The translations under genes and the position numbers were made by a program. Below the pieces are notes generated by a model. That model made no database searches, was not told where the DNA came from, and saw only the letters and a program-made list of their open reading frames with translations. Shown piece after piece: positions 16,401 to 24,955 of a stretch of 64,000 nt of DNA. Origin of the DNA: Bacteroidota bacterium (GTDB lineage Bacteria; Bacteroidota; Rhodothermia; Rhodothermales; JANQRZ01). The first letter of the stretch is position 1; every line of letters begins with the position of its first letter. Location of the stretch: NCBI GenBank assembly GCA_038746285.1, contig JBCDKT010000002.1, positions 96,402-160,401 of the forward strand, given 5' to 3'.

Positions 16401-17597
16401 ATGATCCTTCGCTGCCTCACGCTCACACTCCTGCTCACCGCGACGTCCGCCGCCCAGCCCGAGGCGTCGCTGCCCCAGCTCTCGCCCCAGGCCGAGGTGT
16501 CGCTCCTGACGATGCTGCCGGGCGACGAGGTCTACGCGCTCTACGGCCACACCGCCATCCGCATCGCGGACCCCGCGCTCGGGCTCGACCGGACCTACAA
16601 CTACGGCAACTTCGACTTCGACCAGCCCTTCTTCATCGCCCGGTTCGCGCGCGGCTTGCTTGACTACGAACTCGCTGTGGAGGAGGCCCAGCGGACGATC
16701 GACGTGTACCGGTTCCTAGAGCGCCCCATCGTCGCGCAGCGGCTCGCGCTCGCGCCCGAGGCGAGGCAGCGGCTCTTCCAGCTCTTGGAGGCGAACTCCC
16801 TGCCCGAGAACCGCGCCTACCGCTACGACTTCTTCTTCGACAACTGCTCCACGCGCCCGCGCGACATCCTCGAAGCGGCCCTCGGACAGCCCCTCGACTA
16901 CGGGACCTACAAACCCGCCGCCGCTACCTTCCGCGACCTCGTCGCGCCCTACGACGAGGCGATGCCGCTGACCGACCTCGGCATCAACCTCGGCCTCGCC
17001 GTCCCGACGGACCGGACGGCGACGCCGCGCGAGGCGATGTTTCTCCCACTCGAACTGATGCGAGCCTTCGACACGGCGACGCTGGACGGCGAGCCACTCG
17101 TGGCCTCGACCGACACGCTGTTCTGGGTCGAGGGAGCCGGGATGCCGAGCGCGGCGACCGACTGGCCGACGGGGCTGGCATGGATCCTTCTCGCGCTCGG
17201 CGGCGCCCTGAGCGGCGCGGCGCGAGGGAAGAACGCGCGGCCGAACCTCATGCGCTGGTTCGATGTGGGGCTACTCGGGACCGTCGGGCTGGCGGGGCTG
17301 ATCCTCGGGTGGCTGTGGCTCGGGACGGAACACGCCGTGACGGGGCCGAACTGGAACCTGGCGTGGGCGTGGCCGACGCACCTCGCGGTCGCCGTCCTGA
17401 TCGCGCGGCGCAACCGGCCGCGGGGGCTGCGGGTGTACTGGCTCCTGACCGCCGTCGCTACGTTCGGTGTGATCGCTTTCCTCCCGATGTTGCCGCAAGA
17501 CTTCCCACCGATTGTGCTACCCCTCGGGGTGCTGATCGTGCTGCGGGCGGCCCTGCGGTCCCTCGAACGCAAGCCCGAACCGTCTCCTTCCCTCTGA
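16401..17597 (+). CDS. DUF4105 (Lnb N-terminal-like) membrane protein
   Basis: A 398-residue protein with a signal peptide (ends near TSAAQ), a periplasmic DUF4105 domain (about 25-230) and four or more C-terminal transmembrane helices (about 255-385). Pfam now relates DUF4105 to Lnb, the Bacteroides lipoprotein N-acyltransferase that completes triacylation. Conserved-looking H50 (ALYGHTAIRI) and C149 (FFFDNCSTRPRD) are candidates for the catalytic pair; this is inference from family knowledge. The tail reaches 398 residues, a normal family length. A TATCTTCC box ends 5 nt before the ATG. The ALDH gene follows after 19 nt. Confidence 0.75.
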   Translation: MILRCLTLTLLLTATSAAQPEASLPQLSPQAEVSLLTMLPGDEVYALYGHTAIRIADPALGLDRTYNYGNFDFDQPFFIARFARGLLDYELAVEEAQRTIDVYRFLERPIVAQRLALAPEARQRLFQLLEANSLPENRAYRYDFFFDNCSTRPRDILEAALGQPLDYGTYKPAAATFRDLVAPYDEAMPLTDLGINLGLAVPTDRTATPREAMFLPLELMRAFDTATLDGEPLVASTDTLFWVEGAGMPSAATDWPTGLAWILLALGGALSGAARGKNARPNLMRWFDVGLLGTVGLAGLILGWLWLGTEHAVTGPNWNLAWAWPTHLAVAVLIARRNRPRGLRVYWLLTAVATFGVIAFLPMLPQDFPPIVLPLGVLIVLRAALRSLERKPEPSPSL

Positions 17598-17616
17598 TCC
17601 CGACGCGCTGATTCCG

Positions 17617-19248
17617 ATGCAAGTCCAAGACCCTGTTCTCGCCGAAGCCCTCACAACGCGCCCGTCCACGGCCGGCACGGAGCCCGTGCTGCCGCCGCAC
17701 CTCTCGGCGGACCGGCTGCACAGCCTCGCGGCGAACGCCACGCTGCGCGGCGGCGAGCACGAAGCCCTCACCGTGACGGCCCCCTTCACCGGCGAACCGG
17801 TCGGGGAGATCCTCCTCGCCACGGCCGGCGACGTGGCGTACGCCGCCGAGCGCGCCCGGAGCGCCCAGGCCGCGTGGGCAGCCCGCCCCGTCGCCGAGCG
17901 CGCCCAGGTCCTCGTCCGCTTCCACGACCTGCTCCTCGAACGCCAGGCCGAGGGCCTCGACCTCGTCCAACTCGAAGGCGGCAAGTGCCGGTACGACGCC
18001 TTCGTTGAGTACTTCGCGCTTGCGAAGACGGCGCGCTACTACGGCTACCACGGAGCGGACTACCTCCGGGCCGAGACGCGCACCGGGTTCCTGCCGCTCC
18101 TGACGCAGGCCGAGGTGCACTACCCGCCGAAGGGCCTCGTCGGCAACATCGCGCCGTGGAACTTCCCGATCCTGCTCGTGATCGGGGACGTGCTGCCGGC
18201 GCTGCTGGCGGGCAACGCCGTCGTCGTGAAACCGTCCGAGCTGACCCCGTTCTCAGCGCTGTGGGGCGCGCAGCTTCTCTACGAGGCCGGCCTGCCGCCG
18301 GAGGTCTTCCACGTCGTCCCTGGTCGCGGCGAGGCGGTCGGCCCCGCCCTCATCGACGCGGTCGACTACGTCCACTTCACCGGCAGCACCCGGGTCGGGC
18401 AGATCGTGGCCGAGCAGGCGGGCGCCGGCCTCAAAGGGCTCTCGCTCGAACTCGGCGGCAAGAACCCGGTGATCGTCCGCCACGACGCCGACCTCGGCAA
18501 GGCCGTGCAGGGCATACGCGAGGCGTGCTTCGTCGGCAGCGGGCAGACCTGCATCTCGGCCGAGCGCGTCTACGTCCACGAATCCATCTTCGACGATTTC
18601 ACGGCGCGCCTCGCGGCCGCGACCGAGGCGATGCTCGTCGGCGCCGGCTACGACTTCCGGGCGCACATGGGTTCGCTCATCTCGCAGGACCAACTCCGCC
18701 GCGTCGAGGCGCACGTCGACGATGCCGTGGCGAAGGGCGCAGCGGTCGTCGCAGGCGGGCGGGCGCTGCCCGAGGCCGGTCCGTTCTTCTACGCCCCGAC
18801 GCTGCTGACGGGCGTGACCGAAGGCATGACGCTCTACCGCGAGGAGACGTTCGGCCCGGTCGCCGCGCTCTACCCGTTCTCGACCGACGAGGAGGCCGTC
18901 GCCCACGCCAACGACAGCGCCTACGGCCTGAACGCGAGCGTGTGGACGCGCGACCTCAGTGCCGGGCACCGCATCGCCGAGCAGATCGCGTGCGGTACGG
19001 TCGGCATCAACGATGGCTATGCGGCGGTATGGTCCTCGACCGACGCGCCGATGGGCGGCATGAAGCAGAGCGGCCTCGGGCGGCGGCACGGACGCGAGGG
19101 CATCCTCAAGTTCACCGAAGCCCAGACGATTGTGACCCAGCGCCTGGCCCCGCTGACGCCGTCGGCCTTCGGGCTGCCGATGAGCGCCTTCGCTGGGGTG
19201 GTGGACACCGCGTTTCGCCTCATCCGGCACCTGCCGGGGCTGCGCTAG
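17617..19248 (+). CDS. NAD(P)-dependent aldehyde dehydrogenase (succinate-semialdehyde type)
   Basis: A 543-residue ALDH superfamily enzyme. NAD(P)-binding and catalytic segments are clear: GNIAPWNFP, VVKPSELTP, FTGSTRVGQ, the general base in LSLELGGKNP and the nucleophilic cysteine in GSGQTCISAERVYV, then EETFGPVAA. The sequence best resembles the GabD2-type succinate-semialdehyde dehydrogenases, which oxidise the aldehyde to succinate, but medium-chain aldehydes are possible. A ~45-residue N-terminal extension precedes the ALDH fold, and a C-terminal ~30-residue hydrophobic tail (AFGLPMSAFAGVVDTAFRL) may touch the membrane. It is downstream of the DUF4105 gene on the same strand. Confidence 0.85.
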   Translation: MQVQDPVLAEALTTRPSTAGTEPVLPPHLSADRLHSLAANATLRGGEHEALTVTAPFTGEPVGEILLATAGDVAYAAERARSAQAAWAARPVAERAQVLVRFHDLLLERQAEGLDLVQLEGGKCRYDAFVEYFALAKTARYYGYHGADYLRAETRTGFLPLLTQAEVHYPPKGLVGNIAPWNFPILLVIGDVLPALLAGNAVVVKPSELTPFSALWGAQLLYEAGLPPEVFHVVPGRGEAVGPALIDAVDYVHFTGSTRVGQIVAEQAGAGLKGLSLELGGKNPVIVRHDADLGKAVQGIREACFVGSGQTCISAERVYVHESIFDDFTARLAAATEAMLVGAGYDFRAHMGSLISQDQLRRVEAHVDDAVAKGAAVVAGGRALPEAGPFFYAPTLLTGVTEGMTLYREETFGPVAALYPFSTDEEAVAHANDSAYGLNASVWTRDLSAGHRIAEQIACGTVGINDGYAAVWSSTDAPMGGMKQSGLGRRHGREGILKFTEAQTIVTQRLAPLTPSAFGLPMSAFAGVVDTAFRLIRHLPGLR

Positions 19249-19262
19249 GCACCAAACACAGA

Positions 19263-19292
19263 GGCCCCGAGCTACCGAAGCAGCTCGGGGCC
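19263..19292 (-). terminator. Rho-independent-like terminator of the tRNA unit
   Basis: ggccccgagct and agctcggggcc form a perfect 11-bp stem with an 8-nt loop. On the minus strand it is followed by tctgtgtttgg, a T-rich tail, directly downstream of tRNA-Glu. It also lies 14 nt after the ALDH stop and could act in both directions. Confidence 0.75.
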
Positions 19293-19294
19293 GG

Positions 19295-19367
19295 TACCGC
19301 GTACGGGATTTGAACCCGTGTTACCGCCGTGAAAGGGCGGCGTCCTAAACCCCTAGACGAACGCGGC
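19295..19367 (-). tRNA. tRNA-Glu (UUC)
   Basis: The minus strand folds as a tRNA. The acceptor is GCCGCGT/ACGCGGT, with a G-U first pair and A as discriminator. The D arm is in TCGTCTAGGGGTTTAGGA, the anticodon stem-loop is CGCCC-TTTCACG-GGCG with anticodon TTC, and the T arm is ACGGGTTCAAATCCCGT. The 3' CCA is not encoded. It lies 49 nt downstream of tRNA-His on the same strand. Confidence 0.93.
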
Positions 19368-19416
19368 ATGGGCTCGGCGGGGCGTGGGCCGCTGGGCGGG
19401 CCGCCCGGCCGAGCAG

Positions 19417-19491
19417 GGTGCCTGACGGGTTTTGAACCCGCGACCTCCGGAACCACAATCCGGCGCTCTAACCAGCTGAGCTACAGGCACC
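19417..19491 (-). tRNA. tRNA-His (GUG)
   Basis: The minus strand folds as a tRNA with an 8-bp acceptor (GGTGCCTG/CAGGCACC), including the extra G-1:C73 pair that marks tRNA-His. The D arm is TAGCTCAGCTGGTTAGAGC, the anticodon loop TTGTGGT carries anticodon GTG, and the T arm is CGGGTTCAAAACCCG. It is the first of two tRNAs read on this strand. Confidence 0.95.
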
Positions 19492-19607
19492 ATGCGCTCC
19501 ACGCGCATGGCGCAGAGAGGTCAAGATACGCGAACCCCCGGATTCGGTTCAACCACCCCGGCGCAGCGACGCGCGAAAATTCGCCCAAGCGGCGCGGCCT
19601 CGGGCCC

Positions 19608-21953
19608 CTAGCGGATCACCGCGATCTTGCCGTACGCCGTTCCCTCGCCGTCCTGCCCGGCCGCGGCCACGATGTAGACCCCCGACGGCACGAGGTCGCC
19701 CGTCCGGCGGTCGCGCCCGTCCCAGCGGACGCTCCCGCCGCGCGTGTCGAACGAGGCGACGACCTGCCCGTCGACCGTGAGCACGCGCACGTCGGCGCGG
19801 TCCACAAGGCCCGTGATGGCGATCTCCGGGAGCGCGCCGCCGCTGGCCCGCACCGGGTTGGGGTAGATAAACAAGTCCTCAGCCGTCGCCGAAGGCGCGA
19901 GGGCGTCGCCGTCGTAGCGGTAGACGCCGCCGCTCGTGGCGAAGTAGACGGCCCCGGTCGCGTCGTCGATGTCTACGGCCGCGATCACGTCCGACGGCAG
20001 CGGCGCGTTTTCGGTCGTGAAGTTGGCGAGGACCTCGTTGCCCTCGGCGTTGATCAGCCACGCCCCGGCGTCCGAGGCGAGCCACTTACGGTCCGCCGCG
20101 TCGACCGCGATGTCGAGCACGCGGAGGTCGCGCAGGAAGAACGACGCGCCGTCCGGCGTCCGCGTCCAGGTGATCTGCTGCGCCGGGTCGCCGACGAAGA
20201 TGGAGCCGGGCGAAAAGACCGTCGCCAGGCCGCGCTCGGTGCCGATCCAAAGGCGTCCGCTGCGGTCCTCGACGATGGCGTTCACCTCGTCGCTCGGTAG
20301 CCCCGTCCCCACCGAGCCCGCCGACCGGACGACGGCCGCCCGGTCGTCTGCCACGTCCAGCGGGTCCGCGCCCGTGTCCAGGACCAGGAAGCCACTGTCC
20401 CGGTTGCCCGTAATCCACTTCTGCCCGAACGAGTCGATATAGACGCTCTCGTACGCATAGTTGGTCGAGACGCCGCTGGGACGGTCGAGGGCTGTCCACA
20501 CGCCGTCGGGCGTACGCAGGTGCAGCGGCAGTGCGGCGAACTTGTTGGTCGCCCAGAGCCGCCCGCTGGCGTCCGTGTCCACGCCGTCGGCGATGATGAA
20601 GTCCGGGTTGCTGTCCGACGATTGCTCCAGCGTCGAGTTCTCCTGCGTGTACAGGGTCACCTCGTCGTCGGGGGCGTACTGAAAGACACCTCGGCCCTCA
20701 GTCCCGAACCACACGTTGCCCTGCGCGTCGGCATGGACCGTGCGGACGGTCGCGCGGTCAGGCAGCGCCCCGTTGGCGAGCGAGAAGTTGGTCCACGCTG
20801 CTCCGTCGAAGCGGGCGAAGCCGTTGATGCGGTCGTTGGGAGCCACAAACCCTGCCCAGACGTTCCCCTCCCGGTCCACGTCGAGGTCCAGGATGGCATT
20901 CGTAAGCGGTCCGTCGGGGATTAGTCTGAGGTCCGGCTCGACGACACCCGGCTCAAGCGGTTCGAGCAACGGAAACGCGATGAGCCCCTCGATGCGGTCT
21001 CCGACCCACACCCGGCCGTCCGGCCCGGCCGTTCCGCCCAGGAATCCCCCTGCCCCGGTCAGACGATAGCTGCTGACCTGCCCCGCCCCGTCGATTCGAA
21101 GCACCTGGAAGACTGCCGCGGCGATAAGGTCGTCGTCCAGCACGAACAGGTCGAAGAACGACCGCGTCGCAGACGTGAACCGCGTCCACTGCCCGTTCAC
21201 GCGCCGGTATCCCCCGCCCGGCGTGACGATGTCGCCGTTGTTGGGATCCGTGATTCGCTCTGTGCCTGCGAAGAGCGTTCCGTCGAAGAACGCGAGGCTG
21301 AGCACGTCGGTCAGCGTATCGGTGTCCAGCGTCCAGGCCGAGGGCTCGCGCAGGTTCGGCGCAGCGAGCGGCGCGTAGGCGATGCCGCCGCGCGTCCCGA
21401 CCCAGAGCCCGGGCTGCCCGTCGGGAAGTGGTGCCGGGACTACGTCCCCCACCGAGGTGCCGCCCGCGAGCGTGCCGAAGCGCTCATACGTGTCGCGCAC
21501 CTCGCCCCGGACCGCGTCGAAGACGACGACGCCAAACTCGGTCGAGATGAGCAGCGAGTCGGCCGCCACGTCGATGCGGTTGATGCCGCGCGCGTTGAAC
21601 CGGTCGGCCTGGGCGATTTCGAAGAAGGGCTGCACCTCGCCTGAGGTGGCGTCCACCCGGTCCAGCGCGCCGTCCGGGTAGCCAACCCACACCACATCGC
21701 GCGCCGCGTCGTACGTGATCGCCTCCACGTCCACGCCGCTCAGCCCATCGACGGGCGTGAAGCGTTCGATCTCGCCCGTGTCCGGCGCGTACCGGTAGAC
21801 GCCGCCGTCGGTGCCGACCCAGAGCGCCTCGTCCGAGGCCGTCACCGCCTGGGCGTTGCGGAGCGAGGGAAAGGCCTGCCAGCGGTCGTCCTGAGCGGAA
21901 GCGGGGGACACCGTCAGAAGTAAGACGGCGAGCAGCAGAGGGAGTAGGCGCAT
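19608..21953 (-). CDS. porZ: PorZ-like type IX secretion component
   Basis: A 781-residue secreted protein. The signal peptide MRLLPLLLAVLLL...SASAQ is followed by W-x-x-FPSLRNAQAVTASDEALWVGT. The body has two seven-bladed-propeller-like regions made of 'WVGT.gGv..Y' and 'LWIGTERGL' blades (about 30-330 and 340-690). A C-terminal beta-sandwich/sorting-like domain has FIYPNPV at about 700 and PSGVYIVA. This order matches PorZ, the surface-exposed T9SS component that works with the sortase PorU in handing cargo to the A-LPS anchor. It also fits T9SS-sorted propeller proteins in general. The ATG at 21953 begins the signal peptide; one 13 codons upstream would spoil it. It sits downstream of ribH on the same strand. 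Confidence 0.75.
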   Translation of the reverse strand: MRLLPLLLAVLLLTVSPASAQDDRWQAFPSLRNAQAVTASDEALWVGTDGGVYRYAPDTGEIERFTPVDGLSGVDVEAITYDAARDVVWVGYPDGALDRVDATSGEVQPFFEIAQADRFNARGINRIDVAADSLLISTEFGVVVFDAVRGEVRDTYERFGTLAGGTSVGDVVPAPLPDGQPGLWVGTRGGIAYAPLAAPNLREPSAWTLDTDTLTDVLSLAFFDGTLFAGTERITDPNNGDIVTPGGGYRRVNGQWTRFTSATRSFFDLFVLDDDLIAAAVFQVLRIDGAGQVSSYRLTGAGGFLGGTAGPDGRVWVGDRIEGLIAFPLLEPLEPGVVEPDLRLIPDGPLTNAILDLDVDREGNVWAGFVAPNDRINGFARFDGAAWTNFSLANGALPDRATVRTVHADAQGNVWFGTEGRGVFQYAPDDEVTLYTQENSTLEQSSDSNPDFIIADGVDTDASGRLWATNKFAALPLHLRTPDGVWTALDRPSGVSTNYAYESVYIDSFGQKWITGNRDSGFLVLDTGADPLDVADDRAAVVRSAGSVGTGLPSDEVNAIVEDRSGRLWIGTERGLATVFSPGSIFVGDPAQQITWTRTPDGASFFLRDLRVLDIAVDAADRKWLASDAGAWLINAEGNEVLANFTTENAPLPSDVIAAVDIDDATGAVYFATSGGVYRYDGDALAPSATAEDLFIYPNPVRASGGALPEIAITGLVDRADVRVLTVDGQVVASFDTRGGSVRWDGRDRRTGDLVPSGVYIVAAAGQDGEGTAYGKIAVIR

Positions 21954-22063
21954 CGGGAAGCTCCAGGGTGGATAGTGAACCGCGACGAGCACTAGATCAG
22001 GGCGCGGCTGGCTGGGGCGTAACGAACGGTCCGATGCAGAGCGTGTTGAGCAGGGTCAGAAAA

Positions 22064-22543
22064 TTACGAACGGGAAGGGCCCAGCTCGCGCAGCAGGTTC
22101 ACCATCTCGATGGCTCCAGCCGCCGCCTCGGCTCCCTTGTTGCCCGCCTTCGTCCCGGCGCGCTCGATGGCCTGCTCGATGGAATCGACCGTGAGCACGC
22201 CGAACAGGACCGGGACTCCGGTGCTGAGCGAGGCCTCGGCGATCCCAGAGGCTACGCCGCCGGCGACGTAGTCGTAGTGCGAGGTCGCTCCGCGGATCAC
22301 CGCGCCGAGGCAGATGACGGCGTCGTAGGTCCCCGAGGCTGCCATCTTCTTCGCCACGAGCGGAATCTCGAACGCACCCGGACACCACGCCACGTCCACC
22401 GTGTCGAGGTCGGCCCCGTGGCGGCCGAGCGCGTCGAGCGCGCCGTCGATGAGAGGGCGCGTGATAAACTCGTTGAACCGCCCGGCTACGATGCCGAAGC
22501 GGGCACCGGAGACGACGAGCGGGCCTTCGATGAAGTTGGGCAT
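22064..22543 (-). CDS. ribH: 6,7-dimethyl-8-ribityllumazine synthase
   Basis: A 159-residue lumazine synthase, condensing the ribityl-uracil and butanone-phosphate precursors in riboflavin synthesis. Typical segments are [14 protein letters not shown], the PGAFEIP substrate loop, [15 protein letters not shown] with the catalytic histidine and [17 protein letters not shown]. The ATG at 22543 gives MPNFIEG, the normal start region. A CAAAGGTA (TACCTTTG on the minus strand) promoter box lies 54 nt upstream, with composite element C beyond. It is a single rib gene here and supplies flavin, which the BLUF and monooxygenase proteins of this genome need. Confidence 0.95.
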   Translation of the reverse strand: MPNFIEGPLVVSGARFGIVAGRFNEFITRPLIDGALDALGRHGADLDTVDVAWCPGAFEIPLVAKKMAASGTYDAVICLGAVIRGATSHYDYVAGGVASGIAEASLSTGVPVLFGVLTVDSIEQAIERAGTKAGNKGAEAAAGAIEMVNLLRELGPSRS

Positions 22544-22597
22544 GGGGGGTGATGCGGGGCGTGCGATGCGTGAGAGGCCAGTCAGAGGCTCAGACCT

Positions 22598-22605
22598 CAA
22601 AGGTA
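22598..22605 (-). promoter_or_regulatory. Putative -7 promoter box of ribH
   Basis: The minus strand reads TACCTTTG, a perfect match to the Bacteroidota consensus TAnnTTTG, 54 nt before the ribH ATG. Composite element C starts 14 nt upstream. Confidence 0.6.
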
Positions 22606-22619
22606 CGCACGGGCAGGAG

Positions 22620-22753
22620 ACGGTGCGCCTGCGGCGCGGAATGGGAGGAATGGGGAGAACGGGCGGAATGGGAAGAAGGGACGTTGGCGCGAAGCGCGAG
22701 GGTCTCGTTGACTTTCTCGGCTTTTCTTTCCACTCCTCCCACTCCTCCCATCA
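22620..22753. repeat. Composite G-arm/C-arm intergenic element, copy C
   Basis: The hairpin gcgcctgcggcgc is followed by the G arm (atgggaggaatggggagaac, then gggcggaatgggaagaaggg) and the gcgc-gaa-gcgc hairpin. A T-rich core (gactttctcggcttttc) and cactcctcc repeats follow. About 50 bp at the left are identical to copy D, as is the stretch from the hairpin to the right arm. The arms are strongly complementary. The right edge carries the stop codon of the PHP gene on the minus strand. Confidence 0.85.
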
Positions 22754-23566
22754 CGCTGCTCGGCGCAGAGGGACCGTCCGGGCGACGGGTACCGTGTAGC
22801 GTCCGAAGCGCTCGTCGTCGCGCGGGTGGAAGCCGTGATAGTCCGAGCCGCCGGTCTCGAACAGGCCGAGGCGGCGCGCGACCGAGCGCCAGTGCTCGCG
22901 CAGGTCGTCGTCGTGCGCCGGGTGCACCGTCTCGATCCCGTCGAGGCCGACCGACGCGAGGTGCTCGGCGAAGCGGACCTGCACCCACGCGCCGGGATGG
23001 GCGAGCACGCAGACGCCACCCGCCGCGTGGACGAGCGCGATGAGCTCCTCCGCCGACGCCTTGCCCTTAGGCACGAACGCCGGGGCCCCGTTGCCGATGT
23101 ACTGCTCGAAAGCCCCCTGCACCGTCTCGGCATGCCCGGCTTCGACGATGGCCCGGGCGATGTGCGGGCGGCCCACGGTTCCGCCGGCGGCGAGGTCCAG
23201 GACGCGCTCCAGCCGGATCGGGCGGCCGAGCGTGGCCATCCGGGCTGCGATCTCCTCGGCGCGCTCCCGCCGCTCCCGCCGGTACCGGGCGAGATGAGTC
23301 CGCAGCCCAGCGTCCTCGAGATCGAACCCATAGCCGAGGAGGTGGACATCGGTGCCGTTCACGTTCGCGCTCAGCTCGACGCCCGGGATGAGGTCGATCC
23401 CGTAGCGCCCGGCGGCGAGCGCGGCCGTCGGATAGGCCGCAAGCGTGTCGTGGTCGGTGACCGAGAGCACAGCGAGCCCGCGCAGGTAGGCCTTCTCGAC
23501 GAGGCCCGGCGGGGAGAGCCGGCCGTCGGAGGCCGTGGTGTGGGTGTGGAGGTCGGCGCGAGGCAT
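22751..23566 (-). CDS. PHP-domain phosphoesterase (RNase AM/YciV type)
   Basis: A 271-residue PHP hydrolase. The metal-binding motifs appear in order: ADLHTHTTASDG (residues 4-15), VTDHDT, GVELSANV, VLAHPGAW and GGSDYHG. Relatives with this length and motif set include E. coli YciV/RNase AM, a 5'-3' exonuclease and 3',5'-nucleoside bisphosphate phosphatase. It is therefore expected to trim short RNAs or recycle pAp in the cytoplasm. The ATG at 23566 starts the first beta strand directly. TACCTTCG (23571-23578, minus strand) ends 4 nt before it, implying a leaderless message. The stop codon is at the edge of element C. Confidence 0.85.
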   Translation of the reverse strand: MPRADLHTHTTASDGRLSPPGLVEKAYLRGLAVLSVTDHDTLAAYPTAALAAGRYGIDLIPGVELSANVNGTDVHLLGYGFDLEDAGLRTHLARYRRERRERAEEIAARMATLGRPIRLERVLDLAAGGTVGRPHIARAIVEAGHAETVQGAFEQYIGNGAPAFVPKGKASAEELIALVHAAGGVCVLAHPGAWVQVRFAEHLASVGLDGIETVHPAHDDDLREHWRSVARRLGLFETGGSDYHGFHPRDDERFGRYTVPVARTVPLRRAA

Positions 23567-23570
23567 GGGG

Positions 23571-23578
23571 CGAAGGTA
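23571..23578 (-). promoter_or_regulatory. Putative -7 promoter box of the PHP gene
   Basis: The minus strand reads TACCTTCG, 4 nt from the ATG at 23566, so transcription would begin at the start codon. Composite element D begins 26 nt further upstream. Confidence 0.5.
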
Positions 23579-23603
23579 CGGGCATCCCGGTGACAGCGGT
23601 GTG

Positions 23604-23740
23604 ACGGTGCGCCTGCGGCGCGGAATGGGAGGAATGGGGAGAACGGGCGGAATGAGCAGACGAACGTCAGCGCGAAGCGCGAGGGTCTCGTTGACTTTCT
23701 CGGCTTTTCTTTCCACTCCTCCCACTCCTCCCACTCCGCT
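23604..23740. repeat. Composite G-arm/C-arm intergenic element, copy D
   Basis: The same build as copy C, with 50 identical bases at its left (23605-23654) and an identical core from gcgcgaagcgcgagggtctc through the cactcctcc repeats. It differs only in ~17 bp between arm and hairpin. It lies between two divergent genes, in the same orientation as copy C, less than 1 kb away. Confidence 0.85.
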
Positions 23741-23779
23741 CTTCCCCGCCTTTTCTCCCCTCCGCTTCGCGCTGCCGCC

Positions 23780-23787
23780 TACCTTTG
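23780..23787 (+). promoter_or_regulatory. Putative -7 promoter box of the flippase-like gene
   Basis: TACCTTTG is a perfect match to the Bacteroidota TAnnTTTG element, and 7 nt separate it from the ATG at 23795. The message is therefore likely leaderless or nearly so. Confidence 0.6.
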
Positions 23788-23794
23788 GCCCGCG

Positions 23795-24955
23795 ATGTCC
23801 TCAATGCCCCTGCCTCCGCCCGACACGCTCGCACCCGGCGAGCGCACCGCGCACCGCTCGCCCTCGCTGCGCGGCTTGGTCGTGCCGGTGCTGCTGAGCG
23901 TCACGGTGCTAGGCCTCGTTCTCTATTTCACCTGGGAGCCGGACACGCTGGGCCGGATGACGCGCGGCCTGAACGCGGGGCTGCTTTGGCTGGCGTTCGG
24001 GATGGTCGGCGTGCGGATCCTGCTGGGCGGCGGCCGGCTGCGCTACATCTCGCACGGCACGCTCTCGCTCGTGGGCGGAATGCGCGGCGCGGTCGCGTGG
24101 GACTTTATGTCGGCCGTAACCCCGTCGGCCGTCGGCGGGGCGCCGCTGGCGGCCTACTTCGTGGCGAAGGACAACCGCATTCCGGTCGGCGAGGCGACGG
24201 CGATCCTGCTGTTCTCGATGCTGATGGACCAGATCTGGTTCGCGGTCTCGATCCCGTTTATCCTGCTCTCTTCGGTCTGGATCGAGGTGTTTCCCCCGTC
24301 GCTTGGCCTGGCCGGAGCGGGGACGCTGACGGTGTACTTCATCGGGATGATGCTGTGGGCGTGCTTCTTCGCCTACGCGACGCTCATCCGCCCACAGATT
24401 CTGGAGAGCGTGGCGACCTGGATCGTCCGGCTGAAATGGCTGCGCCGGTTCGAGGGCCGGGTCCGGCGCGAACTCGTCGAGTTGCGGCGGCGGGCGGCGG
24501 TGCTGCGCGGCCAGCCCCCGCACTTCTTCGTCATCGGCTTCTTCTGGTCGGCAGGCATCTGGCTGACGCGCTACGTGGCGCTGCTGCTGATCGTGCTCAG
24601 CGTCTACCCGCTTCTGGACGCCTTCACGTTCCTCGTCCGCACCGGCGGGATGATGCTCACCGCGATGGCGGTCCCCACGCCCGGCGGCTCCGGCGGGATC
24701 GAGGGGCTGTACGTGCTCTTCCTCGCCCCCCTCATCCCGAAGGCCATCGTCGGGGCGACGCTGCTGACGTGGCGGCTGATGGCCTACCACTTCTTCATCG
24801 CGGTCGGGTTCGTCATGACTGCCCTCGCGGTCAAGAGCCGCTTCGCTGGCCGGAACGGAGCCGACCGGAACGGGGCCGACCGGAACGGAGCCGACGCGGA
24901 CGGCGTCGAGGCTCCACCGCCCGCGCCGCCCGCCCATGTCGAACCACTCCCCTGA
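23795..24955 (+). CDS. LPG-synthase-TM/UPF0104 family membrane protein
   Basis: A 386-residue polytopic protein of the lysylphosphatidylglycerol synthetase transmembrane (UPF0104) family with about eight helices. Characteristic segments are RLRYISHG, the AVTPSAVGGAPLAAYFV motif and, near the end, AVPTPGGSGGIEGLY. The family comprises lipid flippases and stand-alone membrane domains of uncertain substrate. The soluble aminoacyl-transferase domain of MprF is absent. The C-terminus carries three copies of a 15-bp repeat (24850-24894) encoding NGADR. The DUF72 gene starts 20 nt before this gene ends, so the two are translationally linked. Confidence 0.8.
   Translation: MSSMPLPPPDTLAPGERTAHRSPSLRGLVVPVLLSVTVLGLVLYFTWEPDTLGRMTRGLNAGLLWLAFGMVGVRILLGGGRLRYISHGTLSLVGGMRGAVAWDFMSAVTPSAVGGAPLAAYFVAKDNRIPVGEATAILLFSMLMDQIWFAVSIPFILLSSVWIEVFPPSLGLAGAGTLTVYFIGMMLWACFFAYATLIRPQILESVATWIVRLKWLRRFEGRVRRELVELRRRAAVLRGQPPHFFVIGFFWSAGIWLTRYVALLLIVLSVYPLLDAFTFLVRTGGMMLTAMAVPTPGGSGGIEGLYVLFLAPLIPKAIVGATLLTWRLMAYHFFIAVGFVMTALAVKSRFAGRNGADRNGADRNGADADGVEAPPPAPPAHVEPLP
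24850..24894 (+). repeat. 15-bp coding tandem repeat
   Basis: Three copies of ccggaacggagccga (one with a single change) inside the 3' end of the membrane-protein gene, encoding repeated NGADR in its tail. The unit is a multiple of three, so copy number can vary without frameshift. Confidence 0.8.
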